Shown: positions 25,904 through 35,554 of the stretch, in pieces | How positions within the stretch are numbered: position 1 is the stretch's first letter | How the letters are laid out: each line of letters opens with the position of its first letter | Assembly: GCF_016807185.1 (NCBI RefSeq) | Contig: NZ_JAEVYN010000002.1 | Coordinates: 986,528 to 1,050,527, forward strand | Direction of reading: 5' to 3' | Length of the DNA: 64,000 nt | Origin: Leptolyngbya sp. Cla-17 | Lineage (GTDB): Bacteria; Cyanobacteriota; Cyanobacteriia; Leptolyngbyales; Leptolyngbyaceae | Position numbers and translations under genes: made by a program | Notes under the pieces: generated by a model | Databases searched by the model: none | The model's input: the letters and a program-made list of their open reading frames with translations, nothing else | What the model was told of the DNA's origin: nothing

Positions 25904-28066
25904 CTATTTTGCGGCTTTTGATGCCCGTTCCATAAAGATCTTTTGGGCGCAGCGTGCTGCTTCGCCTTTGGCTGGTTGACGCTGGATATAGTCTCCATTG
26001 CTATGCAGATCCCACGCTTGGAGATTGTCTGCTAGCAAAACATCCAAAATATTTTTCAATTCATCTTTTAGTTTGAGATTTTCAATTGGAGTAACGGCTT
26101 CAACCCGGCGATCCAAGTTGCGCGTCATCCAATCTGCACTGCCAATATATATTTCTTCTGTTTCTGCACCCTCATTATGAAAGTAGAAAATCCGGGAATG
26201 TTCTAGATAGCGTCCAACAATGCTGACGACCCGAATCGTTTCACTGATGCCTTTTAAGCCGGGACGCAGGCAGCACATCCCCCGCACAATCAAATCAATT
26301 TCCACTCCGGCTTGAGAGGCTTCGTAGAGTTTCTTGATAATCTCTACATCAGTCAACGCATTCATTTTGGCAATAATCCGGGCAGGTTTGTCACTGCGGG
26401 CATTTTTGGTTTCTCGTTGAATGAGCTCATTCATGCGATCGCGCAGGTTTACGGGTGCCACTAACAGTTTGCGGTACGCAGTTTGGCGAGAATATCCCGT
26501 TAAGTAATTTGCTAGATCGGTCAAATCGGCTCCCAGTTCTTCGCAACAGGTCAGTAATCCTAAATCGGTATAAAGTCCAGCCGTTTTTGGATTGTAGTTT
26601 CCAGTGCCAATGTGGGCGTAACGTTTCAGTTTTCCTGCTTCTTGGCGAATGACTAAGGCGATTTTAGTGTGGGTTTTTAGCCCTGCTACGCCATACACAA
26701 CATTTACTCCCGCCCCTTCTAAACTACGTGCCCAAGTGATGTTGTTCGCTTCATCAAATCGGGCTTTTAGTTCCACTAGCACTGCTACCTGCTTGCCGTT
26801 TTCAGCAGCGGTAATCAGCGATCGCACAATGGGTGAATCTCCCGAAGTGCGATACAGCGTCATCTTAATCGCCAGCACCTGCGGATCATAAGCCGCTTGA
26901 CTAATAAACCGCTGCACCGACGCAGTGAATGACTCATAGGGATGATGCACCAGCAAATCACCTTCTCGAATCACCGAGAAGATATCAACTACAGTGTCCT
27001 TGTTTTGAAAGGCTGACTCTGTTTCATACTCATTCACAGCCTTCAATCGAGCCGGAATCACCGCCGTCCAAGGAGCATCTTTCAACGCTGGTAAAGGCAA
27101 TCCCATGAAGGCAAACAAATCCTTCAAGTTGAGCAACCCTTCTATTTCATAGACATTGTTGTTGGTTAAGCCCAACTCTTCCACCAGAGGCTTTCTGAGA
27201 GAGTCAGGCATCTCCTTTTGCACTTCTAGCCGCACAGCCGATCCACCCAAGCGATGAGTGCGCAACTCCTGTTCGATCGCCACCAGCAAATCATCGGCTT
27301 CGTATTCTTGGACTTCTAAATCGGCATCACGGGTAATGCGAAAGAACCCAAACTCTTGGATTGCCATGCCTGGAAACAGCATTTCTAAATTGTGGGCAAT
27401 CAGTTGCTCTAATGGAATGCCGACCCACACACACGATTTGCCTGCATGTTGACGCAACTCCTCTGGCAAAACGATGAAGCGTGGCAAACTGTTGGGCACT
27501 TTCACACGAGCAAAGTTCTCTTTTCCACTCTCTGGATCTTTGACACTGACCGCCAAGTTCAAACTCAGGTTTGACATGTGAGGGAACGGATGGCTGGGGT
27601 CGATCGCCAGTGGTGTCAGGATGGGAAAAACGCCTTCTTCAAAATAGCGCTGTAGGTAAAATCGTTGGTCTTTGCTGAGGTCGATGTAATTGATCAAGCA
27701 CACTCCCTTTTCGGCTAGCAAGGGACGCAACTCGCGTTCAAATAACTGATGCTGCTGTGTCACAGAGGGGCGTAAGCGATCGGTAATCGCGTCCAACTGC
27801 TGTCGAGGGCTGCGTCCATCTGGCGAAAGTGGATTGACTTCTGCATTGACCTGACCGATTAAACCAGAAATTCGCACCATAAAAAACTCATCCAAATTTG
27901 AGCTGAAAATGGCTAAAAACTTCAACCGTTCTAACAGCGGGGTGCGAGGATCGAGGGCTTCTTGGAGAACCCGGTCATTAAACTTTAACCAACTTAGCTC
28001 TTGGCTAAAGTAATTTTGAGAATCGGATAAAGCCGTCTCAGATGCCGTCTCTTTTGCCGTGGACAT
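25904..28066 (-). CDS. ppk1: Polyphosphate kinase 1
   Basis: PPK1 reversibly transfers the terminal phosphate of ATP to polyphosphate. The protein is 720 residues, the standard length. The autophosphorylated His is in GLKTHTKIALV, followed by AHIGTGNYNPKTA. The second conserved His is in RYLEHSRIFYFHN. The N-terminal domain start (YFSQELSWLKFNDRVLQEA) is canonical. It is monocistronic, convergent with the LD-carboxypeptidase gene across heptad repeats. Polyphosphate is a phosphorus and energy store in cyanobacteria. Confidence 0.97.
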   Translation of the reverse strand: MSTAKETASETALSDSQNYFSQELSWLKFNDRVLQEALDPRTPLLERLKFLAIFSSNLDEFFMVRISGLIGQVNAEVNPLSPDGRSPRQQLDAITDRLRPSVTQQHQLFERELRPLLAEKGVCLINYIDLSKDQRFYLQRYFEEGVFPILTPLAIDPSHPFPHMSNLSLNLAVSVKDPESGKENFARVKVPNSLPRFIVLPEELRQHAGKSCVWVGIPLEQLIAHNLEMLFPGMAIQEFGFFRITRDADLEVQEYEADDLLVAIEQELRTHRLGGSAVRLEVQKEMPDSLRKPLVEELGLTNNNVYEIEGLLNLKDLFAFMGLPLPALKDAPWTAVIPARLKAVNEYETESAFQNKDTVVDIFSVIREGDLLVHHPYESFTASVQRFISQAAYDPQVLAIKMTLYRTSGDSPIVRSLITAAENGKQVAVLVELKARFDEANNITWARSLEGAGVNVVYGVAGLKTHTKIALVIRQEAGKLKRYAHIGTGNYNPKTAGLYTDLGLLTCCEELGADLTDLANYLTGYSRQTAYRKLLVAPVNLRDRMNELIQRETKNARSDKPARIIAKMNALTDVEIIKKLYEASQAGVEIDLIVRGMCCLRPGLKGISETIRVVSIVGRYLEHSRIFYFHNEGAETEEIYIGSADWMTRNLDRRVEAVTPIENLKLKDELKNILDVLLADNLQAWDLHSNGDYIQRQPAKGEAARCAQKIFMERASKAAK

Positions 28067-28557
28067 GATTTCTTTTTTGCATAGATGCTAAAGATAGTCC
28101 CAAAATAAAGGAAAAAGGGAAAGTTCAATCGGACACATTATCGGCACAACGCAACCAGGTGAGCGCTTACGATTCCCATAGGGAGTTCTGTGAAAAGCTT
28201 CGCTAACGTTTCACGAATCGTTCATGCAGCAATCTACAGAAACGCTAGCAATCTTCAACTCCTCAACTTGTGAATAGAAAAACAAGCAGACAAGAGCATT
28301 CAGAAAAATCATTGGGGAGCTTGATTTTGAGTGCGAATAGAAAGAAATCTCAAAAAATTAGAAACCAGTCTTTTGGCTAATAGCGACCCGCTAATCGCTG
28401 TTGGCTTCTCGCTCAATAATAATGAAAACATCTTATTTCTCACCCGTCATCATGCGCATTGATGCAATTTTGATAATAATTGGAAATGCTGTTGCAACAG
28501 TTGTGAAGTAAGGGCATACAATTATTGAAATCCAATCTTAAAAATTAGGCATCAACA
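28067..28557. other. Intergenic region between ppk1 and the HTH/basic-tail gene
   Basis: These 491 bases contain no convincing gene. A palindromic element at 28169-28221 is the only structured feature; the rest is AT-rich and presumably holds divergent promoters. Confidence 0.65.
28169..28221. repeat. Intergenic copy of the GTTTCACGAATCG palindromic element
   Basis: ACGATTC (28169-28175) and GAATCGT (28215-28221) are inverted ends. GTGAAA and TTTCAC form an inner stem. The right half, CTAACGTTTCACGAATCG, closely matches the loop and right arm of the element inside the CHAT gene. Confidence 0.55.
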
Positions 28558-29139
28558 ATGGTAGAAGTAGCTGAGAAACGATCGAAGACAGTAGCAGTTA
28601 AGCAAGCATCTATTGGAAACACAAGCGCTTTTTTGCAATCGTTGCCTGAAAAACCCAAAGAAGATTTGTCTTTGAGAGAGGCGATCGATCAGCTACGTGA
28701 ACCTCTAAGAGCAGCGCTTTCTAGAGGCTATACCTATTTTGAGTTGGCAGAAATGTTGACCGAAAAAGGCATCAAAATTAGTGCGTTTACCCTCAAAAAT
28801 TATGTGCCCTCAGGCAAGCGCCGCGCCAACAAAGAAAAGGAAGCCGCTGCTAAAGTTGGAACTCGTCGAGGACGGAAAAATCAGGCAGTCGAATCAGCAG
28901 GTGCAGAACTAGAAGCTCAGCCTTCTAAGCTAGCGGAAACATCGGCTAAAGAATCGATGAGTGAGGCTAAAAAAACTGAGTCGGAGACGGGTGAAAAAGC
29001 ACCCCAAGCGAAAAAAGCGTCGGCAGCAAAAACTAAAGCCGATGATGAATCAACGGTAAAACAGTCCTCAACGAAATCTAATACTGCTTCAGCGAAGAAG
29101 CCTGCTTCTACACAATCCCGTAAGAAACCATCCGCTTAA
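28558..29139 (+). CDS. Unrecognised protein: helix-turn-helix domain plus basic histone-H1-like tail
   Basis: I do not recognise this 193-residue protein. Residues about 35-90 form a compact helical domain (LREAIDQLREPLRAALSRG, then YTYFELAEMLTEKGIKISA and FTLKNYVP). It reads like a helix-turn-helix in which the last helix would contact DNA. From residue 90 to the end it is low-complexity Ala/Lys/Ser/Thr/Glu, with repeated AKK and KKPA blocks like histone H1 or bacterial H1-like proteins. That suggests a DNA-compacting or nucleoid-associated role (inference). It is monocistronic. Confidence 0.7.
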   Translation: MVEVAEKRSKTVAVKQASIGNTSAFLQSLPEKPKEDLSLREAIDQLREPLRAALSRGYTYFELAEMLTEKGIKISAFTLKNYVPSGKRRANKEKEAAAKVGTRRGRKNQAVESAGAELEAQPSKLAETSAKESMSEAKKTESETGEKAPQAKKASAAKTKADDESTVKQSSTKSNTASAKKPASTQSRKKPSA

Positions 29140-29427
29140 AAATTCAGCGACTGGTCAGGTTGCACTCAATACAACTAGGCTTGGTGCAACTCAAAATAAC
29201 TATCTGCCAAGGTGAAAGCGCGATCGCCCGATGACTATGCGAGTCTTTGTGCGATCGCAGATAATCTTGCAGCACTATGGCCTGCGCTTGAGTATTCGGG
29301 TGCGACATAATTGAAGTAGGCTAACTTATTCACTTAGGCTAAGTGGTGTCAGCAACATTTCACTTGGTCTTTCTTGGCATATCACCTCAATCAGGCTTCT
29401 TACAAAGCACATTTACTGACCAGCGTC

Positions 29428-30435
29428 ATGACGAAACAGCGTGTTCTTTCCGGGGTTCAGCCAACGGGCAATCTTCACTTGGGTAACTATTTAGGAGCTA
29501 TTCGGAACTGGGTTGAAGGGCAAAGCCAGTACGACAATTTTTTCTGTGTGGTTGATTTGCACGCCATCACTGCGCCTCACAACCCCAAAACCTTAGCAGC
29601 TGACACGTTGAATATTGCCGCGCTCTATCTTGCCTGTGGCATTGATTTGCAACACTCCACAATTTTTGTTCAATCCCATGTCTCTGCTCACAGTGAACTG
29701 GCATGGTTGTTGAACTGCATTACCCCGCTGAACTGGCTGCAAGACATGATTCAGTTCAAAGAAAAAGCTGTGAAGCAGGGGCAGAATGTCGGCGTGGGCT
29801 TGTTGGACTATCCGGTGTTGATGGCAGCAGACATTTTGCTGTACGACGCAGATAAAGTGCCTGTGGGTGAAGACCAAAAGCAGCATATTGAGTTGACCCG
29901 CGATATTGTCGATCGCTTCAATCATCAGTTTGGTCAGGGTCAGCCCGTCCTCAAATCGCCTGCCCCGCTAATTTTGGCACAGGGTGCGCGAGTGATGAGC
30001 TTGACCGATGGTACTAAAAAAATGTCTAAATCTGATCCTTCAGACCTTAGCAGAATCAACCTGCTCGATTCATCGGATGTGATTCAAACCAAGATCAAAA
30101 AGTGCAAGACTGATCCGGTGAAGGGTCTGGTATTTGGTGATCTAGAGCGTCCAGAGTGCAACAATTTGCTGACGCTCTATCAGTTGATGTCGGGTAAATC
30201 AAAGGAGGATGTGGCGGCAGAATGTGCGGAGATGGGCTGGGGACAGTTCAAACCGCTGCTGACGGAAACTGCGATCTCGCACCTCAAACCCATCCAAGAT
30301 AAGTACCATGAGATTATCAACGATCAAGGTTACTTGGAATCGGTGCTGCACGATGGCAAAGAAAAAGCCAGCGCGATCGCCAATCAAACTCTGCTCAAAA
30401 CTAAACAAGCCCTTGGTTTTTCCCTACCGCTTTGA
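29428..30435 (+). CDS. trpS: Tryptophanyl-tRNA synthetase
   Basis: Class Ic aminoacyl-tRNA synthetase of 335 residues when started at ATG 29428 (TKQRVLSGVQPTGNLHLGNY). The frame is open to 29374, but the family starts here. The HIGH-type motif is HLGN and the KMSKS loop is KKMSKSDPS. The GEDQKQHIELTRDI stretch is typical of bacterial TrpRS. The 288-base leader contains two TAGGCTAA direct repeats but no recognised riboswitch. Confidence 0.96.
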   Translation: MTKQRVLSGVQPTGNLHLGNYLGAIRNWVEGQSQYDNFFCVVDLHAITAPHNPKTLAADTLNIAALYLACGIDLQHSTIFVQSHVSAHSELAWLLNCITPLNWLQDMIQFKEKAVKQGQNVGVGLLDYPVLMAADILLYDADKVPVGEDQKQHIELTRDIVDRFNHQFGQGQPVLKSPAPLILAQGARVMSLTDGTKKMSKSDPSDLSRINLLDSSDVIQTKIKKCKTDPVKGLVFGDLERPECNNLLTLYQLMSGKSKEDVAAECAEMGWGQFKPLLTETAISHLKPIQDKYHEIINDQGYLESVLHDGKEKASAIANQTLLKTKQALGFSLPL

Positions 30436-30589
30436 TCAAAGTTATGTCTGCAATGACTCAGCAAATTGATGTTTTTTGCATTCGTTAGCAATTCCAATAA
30501 GAATTCTCTGCTGCTACTTATGCTGTGTAAACTAACAGCTACGCTGATAGAAAGCGATCGCTGTTGCAACGCCTTACCGTATTACATCA

Positions 30590-31495
30590 ATGCTTAGTTC
30601 ATCTTCTCTTTCATCTTTTCATCAGGCAATTCAGTCCGGTGAGTTTCTGATTACGGCAGAGGTTACCCCACCCAAAGGAGGCGACCCGACGCACATGCTG
30701 TCTATGGCTCAACTGCTGAAAGGTCGTGTGCATGGGGTGAATGTGACCGATGGCAGTCGGGCAGTGCTGCGAATGTCGTCGCTAGCGGCATCGGTGATTT
30801 TGCAGCAGCATGGCGTGGAGGCAATTTGCCAGGTTGCCTGTCGCGATCGCAATGCGATTGGGCTGCAAGCTGATTTGATGGGCGCTCACGCATTGGGCAT
30901 TCACACCATCTTGGCGCTCACAGGTGACCCAGTAAAAGCAGGTGACCATCCCACTGCTCGCCCTGTGTTTGAATTAGAATCGGTTCGCTTACTCAATCTT
31001 ATCCATAAGCTCAATGAGGGACTAGATTTTAACGATAAGCCGCTGCCCGACGGCGCGACGAGCTTATTGGTTGGTGCTGCGGTCGATCCTCAGTGTGGCA
31101 GTTGGTCAGGGCTACAGCGCCGATTTGAACGCAAGCTTGCGGCAGGGGCGCAGTTTTTTCAGAGCCAGTTAATCTCCGATTTCGATCGCCTCGAAAAGTT
31201 CATGACCCAAGTGGCTGTCGGTTCCAATAAGCCAGTTTTGGCAGGCATTTTTCTGCTCAAATCAGCTAAGAATGCCCAGTTTATTAACCGCTGTGTTCCT
31301 GGTGTGCACATTCCTGACGAGATCATCGATCGCTTAGGTGCCGCTGCCGACCCCCTCCACGAAGGCGTGGTCATTGCTGCTGAACAGGTGCGGCTAGCGC
31401 GGGAACTCTGTCAAGGCGTTCACATGATGGCAGTCAAGCGAGAAGATTTGATTCCACAAATTCTTGATTTGGCGGGCATTGCACCGTTGGAGTAA
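30590..31495 (+). CDS. Methylenetetrahydrofolate reductase-like protein (MetF family)
   Basis: The 301-residue TIM-barrel flavoprotein resembles MetF (5,10-methylene-THF to 5-methyl-THF). It has FLITAEVTPPKGGDP (the EFxPPK-type start), VNVTDGSRAVLRMSS, CRDRNAIGLQADLMGA (the xxDxNxxGLQ flavin/folate region) and ILALTGDP. This is the short archaeal/cyanobacterial-type MetF-like branch, so NAD(P)H use may differ from E. coli MetF. A strong hairpin follows the gene. Confidence 0.88.
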   Translation: MLSSSSLSSFHQAIQSGEFLITAEVTPPKGGDPTHMLSMAQLLKGRVHGVNVTDGSRAVLRMSSLAASVILQQHGVEAICQVACRDRNAIGLQADLMGAHALGIHTILALTGDPVKAGDHPTARPVFELESVRLLNLIHKLNEGLDFNDKPLPDGATSLLVGAAVDPQCGSWSGLQRRFERKLAAGAQFFQSQLISDFDRLEKFMTQVAVGSNKPVLAGIFLLKSAKNAQFINRCVPGVHIPDEIIDRLGAAADPLHEGVVIAAEQVRLARELCQGVHMMAVKREDLIPQILDLAGIAPLE

Positions 31496-31988
31496 GGGGC
31501 AGGGACTAATAGAAAAGCACTCTGCACCTTGCACAAATATTAAAGGTACATCTGCCTGTTGTGTAGATCAGCGATCGCTCTATACAACAGGCATATTTGC
31601 AATAATCTGTGCTCAACTTTGCATAACGCAGCTTGTTGTCTACCCCCATGCGAAATAAATCATCGTCGTAAATCGTTTTGTTCTTTTGGATAAAAACTTA
31701 GTCGAAGACTATCTCTTTGATAAACTCCTATCCTTTTCCAAGTGAGCCACTTTTTAAGTGAGAAACTTAGTGATTTAGTACTTTTCATCTAAATGTCTGA
31801 GTTTATTTGTATGTGCTTGTGGATGAAGGTTTTAGCGTTTTCAATCAGGCATCGATCGCAGATTTGACTCTCCTATTGACAAGCTTTCTAGATAAGTCAA
31901 AAGCTTTCCGTTGACGACTGATTTTAGCGTGATACATTATCAATACTGCTCGTTATTGAAAACGCTAGATACACTCAAGGAAGAAAAA
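31496..31988. other. Intergenic region, metF-like to dps
   Basis: These 493 bases hold the metF-like hairpin near the left end. The remainder is AT-rich and probably contains the dps promoter. I see no gene in it. Confidence 0.65.
31554..31592 (+). terminator. Hairpin terminator of the MetF-like gene with HIP1 loop
   Basis: GCCTGTTGTGTAGA (31554-31567) pairs with TCTATACAACAGGC (31579-31592), 14 pairs with one G-T. The 11-nt loop contains GCGATCGC. The T-tract after it is weak (ATATTTGC). Confidence 0.65.
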
Positions 31989-32540
31989 ATGTCTGAAATT
32001 CAAACTCCTATCCGTGCTTTTGACCAGGTTGTTGATAATCCGATATTATTTGAGCATTCGGTGACAACGCCGATTATTGAAGGGATGAATCTTGCATTAG
32101 CAAGTTTTCAAGCGCTTTATCTGCAATATCAAAAGCATCATTTCGTCGTTGAAGGCGCTGAGTTTTATTCCCTTCACGAGTTCTTTGCCGAAAGCTATGG
32201 ACAGGTGCAAGGCTACGTTCATAAAATTGGCGAACGCTTAAATGGTTTAGGGGGCGTTCCGGTTGCTAGTTTTGCTAAGCTTGCCGAGTTGTGCTGCTTC
32301 ACGCCAGAACCAGATGGTGAGTATGCTTGCCGTCCAATGGTGGAGCACGATTTGCAAGCGGAACAAGCGGTGATTAATTTGCTACGTCGGCAAGCCGGAC
32401 AGGCAGAAAGTTTGGGCGATCGCGCGACTCGGTTACTGTATGAACAAATTTTGTTGGAAACGGAAGATCGAGCTTTTCATCTAGCGCATTTTTTGGCTAA
32501 AGATAGTCTAACCTTCGCTTACGTCGTTACCAATAATTAA
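31989..32540 (+). CDS. Dps family ferritin-like DNA-protecting protein
   Basis: The 183-residue protein is a Dps dodecamer subunit that oxidises Fe2+ with peroxide and stores iron. The ferroxidase region reads YQKHHFVVEGAEFYSLHEFF followed by AESYGQVQ, matching the H/D/E ligand pattern split between neighbouring subunits. ATG 31989 is preceded by AAGGAAG; the frame extends to 31911 without such a site. It is alone and convergent with the papain-like peptidase gene. Confidence 0.92.
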   Translation: MSEIQTPIRAFDQVVDNPILFEHSVTTPIIEGMNLALASFQALYLQYQKHHFVVEGAEFYSLHEFFAESYGQVQGYVHKIGERLNGLGGVPVASFAKLAELCCFTPEPDGEYACRPMVEHDLQAEQAVINLLRRQAGQAESLGDRATRLLYEQILLETEDRAFHLAHFLAKDSLTFAYVVTNN

Positions 32541-32751
32541 TTTCCACCAACAGCGATCGCGCTTCTAATTAGAAAAAACGCGATCGCACTTCCAATTCAT
32601 TTACAGATCGCCCGGTGTTTGAAATTAGGAATGCGATCGTGGCTTGATTCTTCAAGGTGCTACTGGGCAATAGCAACTTCAGGATTTGAAAGAGGAGATC
32701 GTACGGATTACCTATTGAGCTTATAGACAGGTATTCAGTCGTCAGCTATTT

Positions 32752-35472
32752 TCATTTTGGACCCCAAATAGTCTCTCCTGAACCGCCTCCCTGCCAAAAG
32801 CTCTCATTGAACCACTCAGATTTCAGTAGCGACCACCAGTCTGCGGTCAGTCCAGCCAGCACATAATCATAAGGCAACCAACCGTAACCATCCTGCCCCC
32901 AATCGGCACCAAAGGAATTCCGAATTAGAATTGCGCCAGTAGAGGGTTCTTGGCGATCAAGGCGTTGAATCACCTTATAGTTATCGTAGCCGATCGCGAC
33001 TACCGCATGTCCACCAACCACTCGGTCTCTTTCATGATGTGGAAAGGGGATGATTCCTTGCTCAATGTTTGTAGCTTCGTAAGCAGAAGTATACATTGTC
33101 AGTCCAAATACACAGGGGAAACCCGCCGCAATCACGGCTTTTATTTGAAATAGCAAAACCTCTTTAGAGATGCCAGCATAATCAAGCCGAAAGTATTTTA
33201 GCGCTTGATAGTTTTGAGCGTAGGAGTAGCAAAATTGGGGCGGTTCATCATCCACTTTCGTTTCGTCATACGACCAATGTTGTTCGGGCGGCACACCAAA
33301 CAGTGCCATTGCTTTCATCATTTCTCGCACTGATGCCCCGACATCTCCAGTCAGATTCATTAAGTCACGAGTGGCTTTATACAGAAACAGCGGCGAGACA
33401 TCTGTATACTTGCCCGAACTTCTATTCATAAAATATTCCAGCAAGGCAATTCCAGCAAAAGCAGTACAGGAGTTAAGTGCACCTTGATCCTCAATGGCAG
33501 AACACCACAGGCTAAGATCAACAACTCCAGGTAGAAAGAGAAACAGCTTAGGAGGCTTTTTCGGTTCACTTGAACGTTTATCCGGGCTTATATATCTGTC
33601 AATCAGGCTACTACTCAAAGGCATCTGTAATTTGGGAACTCTAAAAAAGTCCTGGTCATTGTCATGCTTGTCAGGTTTAGGCTGATCTCCGATTCCCAAA
33701 CTGGCACTTATAGGTCTGCAAATTTCAAAGGCTTCCTGTTTATCAAAAATGTTAGGCGCATCCTTATATTTGCTGTCTATTTCGGGATAAAACAACTTAA
33801 CAAGTTTTCTCATGAAAAAGTAGAAGCATAAAGTCCTCTTTTTATCAAAAATTTCTTCTACTGACCGCGTTTTGTCTTTTGCCTCTCTTATCTTGGGGAT
33901 GACCTCAGATGTAATCCACTGGTCTACAGCCCAAACTGCATTAATGGCTGTCTCGCGATCTAATGCTCCAGGTAGCATCTCCTCTCGTGAGTTTGGATTT
34001 TTCCTTTTAACGATCGCTTTAAACTTATCAAGTCCGTTCCCAATTACGTCCTTCAGTTTTTGATTGCGAAAACCTGCCAATGGGTAAAGTAATTTCAGAA
34101 CACAGGAGAAAATAGGCTCAATTACAGAAAATTCATCTTGAAATACTCGAATGAATGGAGCGATGTTTATCTCTTCTTCCTGCATTTCTCCCCCTAATTC
34201 ACTCGCTTTAGGTTGAAAAAACTCCTCAACCAGCTTATTAACCAGTTTTTGGTTAGGTTCACCAAACCCCTTGAAAATCTCCTCAAAAATGCTTGAATTC
34301 TCTTTAGCCCCTAATCCCTCCAAATAAGCTTTTTCAAAAATATCTGAATCCTTAATATCTGAATCCTTCTCATTAAGTTGTTCCCCGACCCAGCTCTTTA
34401 TCTTGGCAAGGATGACATCAAAAACCTCGTTAGACATTGGCGGGGGGACGGGAACAAGCCTAATAATCGAATTCGGCTGATAGTCTTGAGGATATTCAAC
34501 TAAAAATGCTACTTGCTTTCCCCCTTCCTCTGTTATCTTTTTCTCTTGTAACTCTTGAGACGGCTTGCTTTTTTGGCTCTGATTCTCAGAATCTATTCTC
34601 AATGCATAGATGTAACGACCTATAAATCTTTTTACTTCTTGTGAATGCTTGTCTTTCTCAAAATTATTCTTTTCCGAGAAAACCCTAAGATACTTATCCA
34701 AAGTCGTATAGGTTTCAAGTCCAACAACACCATCAACAGCAATCTCCGCACAAAATTGAAATAGGATCACTAAATCCACAGTAAAATCCTTACTGTTTTG
34801 ACGCTTTTCACCGTCCTTATTATCTTCAAATTTATCAAAAGCTTTACTTCTTAACCAACTCAGAGTGTCGCCTGGTCTTTGCAGTAGCTTATTTTCTAGA
34901 CTTGCAACCTTTACTGATTCAATTAACTTGGTTGACTCACTATCACTGCCTCCATACTTCTTACTTAATTCTTCTTGCTCATCATTATAAAGATGCTTTT
35001 GACGAATAACGGTTTGAAAAAGGAAATAAAGACAACTTTTTAGCTCAAAAATTCGTTTGTCGAAATCGCTTTCATAGATAAAATCTCTTTCATTGGCAAA
35101 CGGCGTTGTGAATTTGGCTCCTTTGCTAAATTTAATATAGGAACTTACGCTTAAAAAGGCGACATCGCCAAAAATATCTTTGTTGAATCGTTTAAGGGTT
35201 TCATTTGCGGCTTTAAGCGCTTGAGACTTTGGAGATTGTGACGATCTATGTCCTTTTTCTTCAACGGCTTCCACTAGCAAACCAACAAGTTTACCAAGTG
35301 TGTCTGCCAAAGTTTCAATATCTTCTATAGAGTCAGCCTTTTTCAGCCTGCCTTCTTCAGCGTAGATATCTTTAGAGGCTAAACGATAATCCTTCAAATC
35401 TGGATAGTCTGGTATCCAACCTAAGCCTTTCTTCTTCCAATCTATATTTTTTTGCTCTGAGTTATTGCTCAT
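32752..35472 (-). CDS. Papain-like (C1A) cysteine peptidase with large N-terminal extension
   Basis: The 906-residue protein opens with LGWIPDYPDLKDYRL, the short motif that precedes many bacterial C1A domains. The peptidase domain itself is at the far C-terminus (about 635-900). Oxyanion Gln and Cys669 are in EDQGALNSCTAFAG, His822 in VVGGHAVVAIGYD and Asn852 in LIRNSFGADWG: a complete triad. The roughly 600 residues between are helical and charged; about residue 240 a peptidoglycan-binding-like AVDGVVGLETYTTL is seen. There is no signal peptide. AAGGA precedes the ATG, 82 bp after the caspase-STAND gene. It contains no full HIP1 site and is A+T-rich in the middle. Confidence 0.85.
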   Translation of the reverse strand: MSNNSEQKNIDWKKKGLGWIPDYPDLKDYRLASKDIYAEEGRLKKADSIEDIETLADTLGKLVGLLVEAVEEKGHRSSQSPKSQALKAANETLKRFNKDIFGDVAFLSVSSYIKFSKGAKFTTPFANERDFIYESDFDKRIFELKSCLYFLFQTVIRQKHLYNDEQEELSKKYGGSDSESTKLIESVKVASLENKLLQRPGDTLSWLRSKAFDKFEDNKDGEKRQNSKDFTVDLVILFQFCAEIAVDGVVGLETYTTLDKYLRVFSEKNNFEKDKHSQEVKRFIGRYIYALRIDSENQSQKSKPSQELQEKKITEEGGKQVAFLVEYPQDYQPNSIIRLVPVPPPMSNEVFDVILAKIKSWVGEQLNEKDSDIKDSDIFEKAYLEGLGAKENSSIFEEIFKGFGEPNQKLVNKLVEEFFQPKASELGGEMQEEEINIAPFIRVFQDEFSVIEPIFSCVLKLLYPLAGFRNQKLKDVIGNGLDKFKAIVKRKNPNSREEMLPGALDRETAINAVWAVDQWITSEVIPKIREAKDKTRSVEEIFDKKRTLCFYFFMRKLVKLFYPEIDSKYKDAPNIFDKQEAFEICRPISASLGIGDQPKPDKHDNDQDFFRVPKLQMPLSSSLIDRYISPDKRSSEPKKPPKLFLFLPGVVDLSLWCSAIEDQGALNSCTAFAGIALLEYFMNRSSGKYTDVSPLFLYKATRDLMNLTGDVGASVREMMKAMALFGVPPEQHWSYDETKVDDEPPQFCYSYAQNYQALKYFRLDYAGISKEVLLFQIKAVIAAGFPCVFGLTMYTSAYEATNIEQGIIPFPHHERDRVVGGHAVVAIGYDNYKVIQRLDRQEPSTGAILIRNSFGADWGQDGYGWLPYDYVLAGLTADWWSLLKSEWFNESFWQGGGSGETIWGPK

Positions 35473-35554
35473 GATCTTTAGTCCTTACTTTTCTATTGGT
35501 CAAGTTGGCTTGAAATTGAACCTGAGTTTTATATCACTCGTTACTATCAGATGA

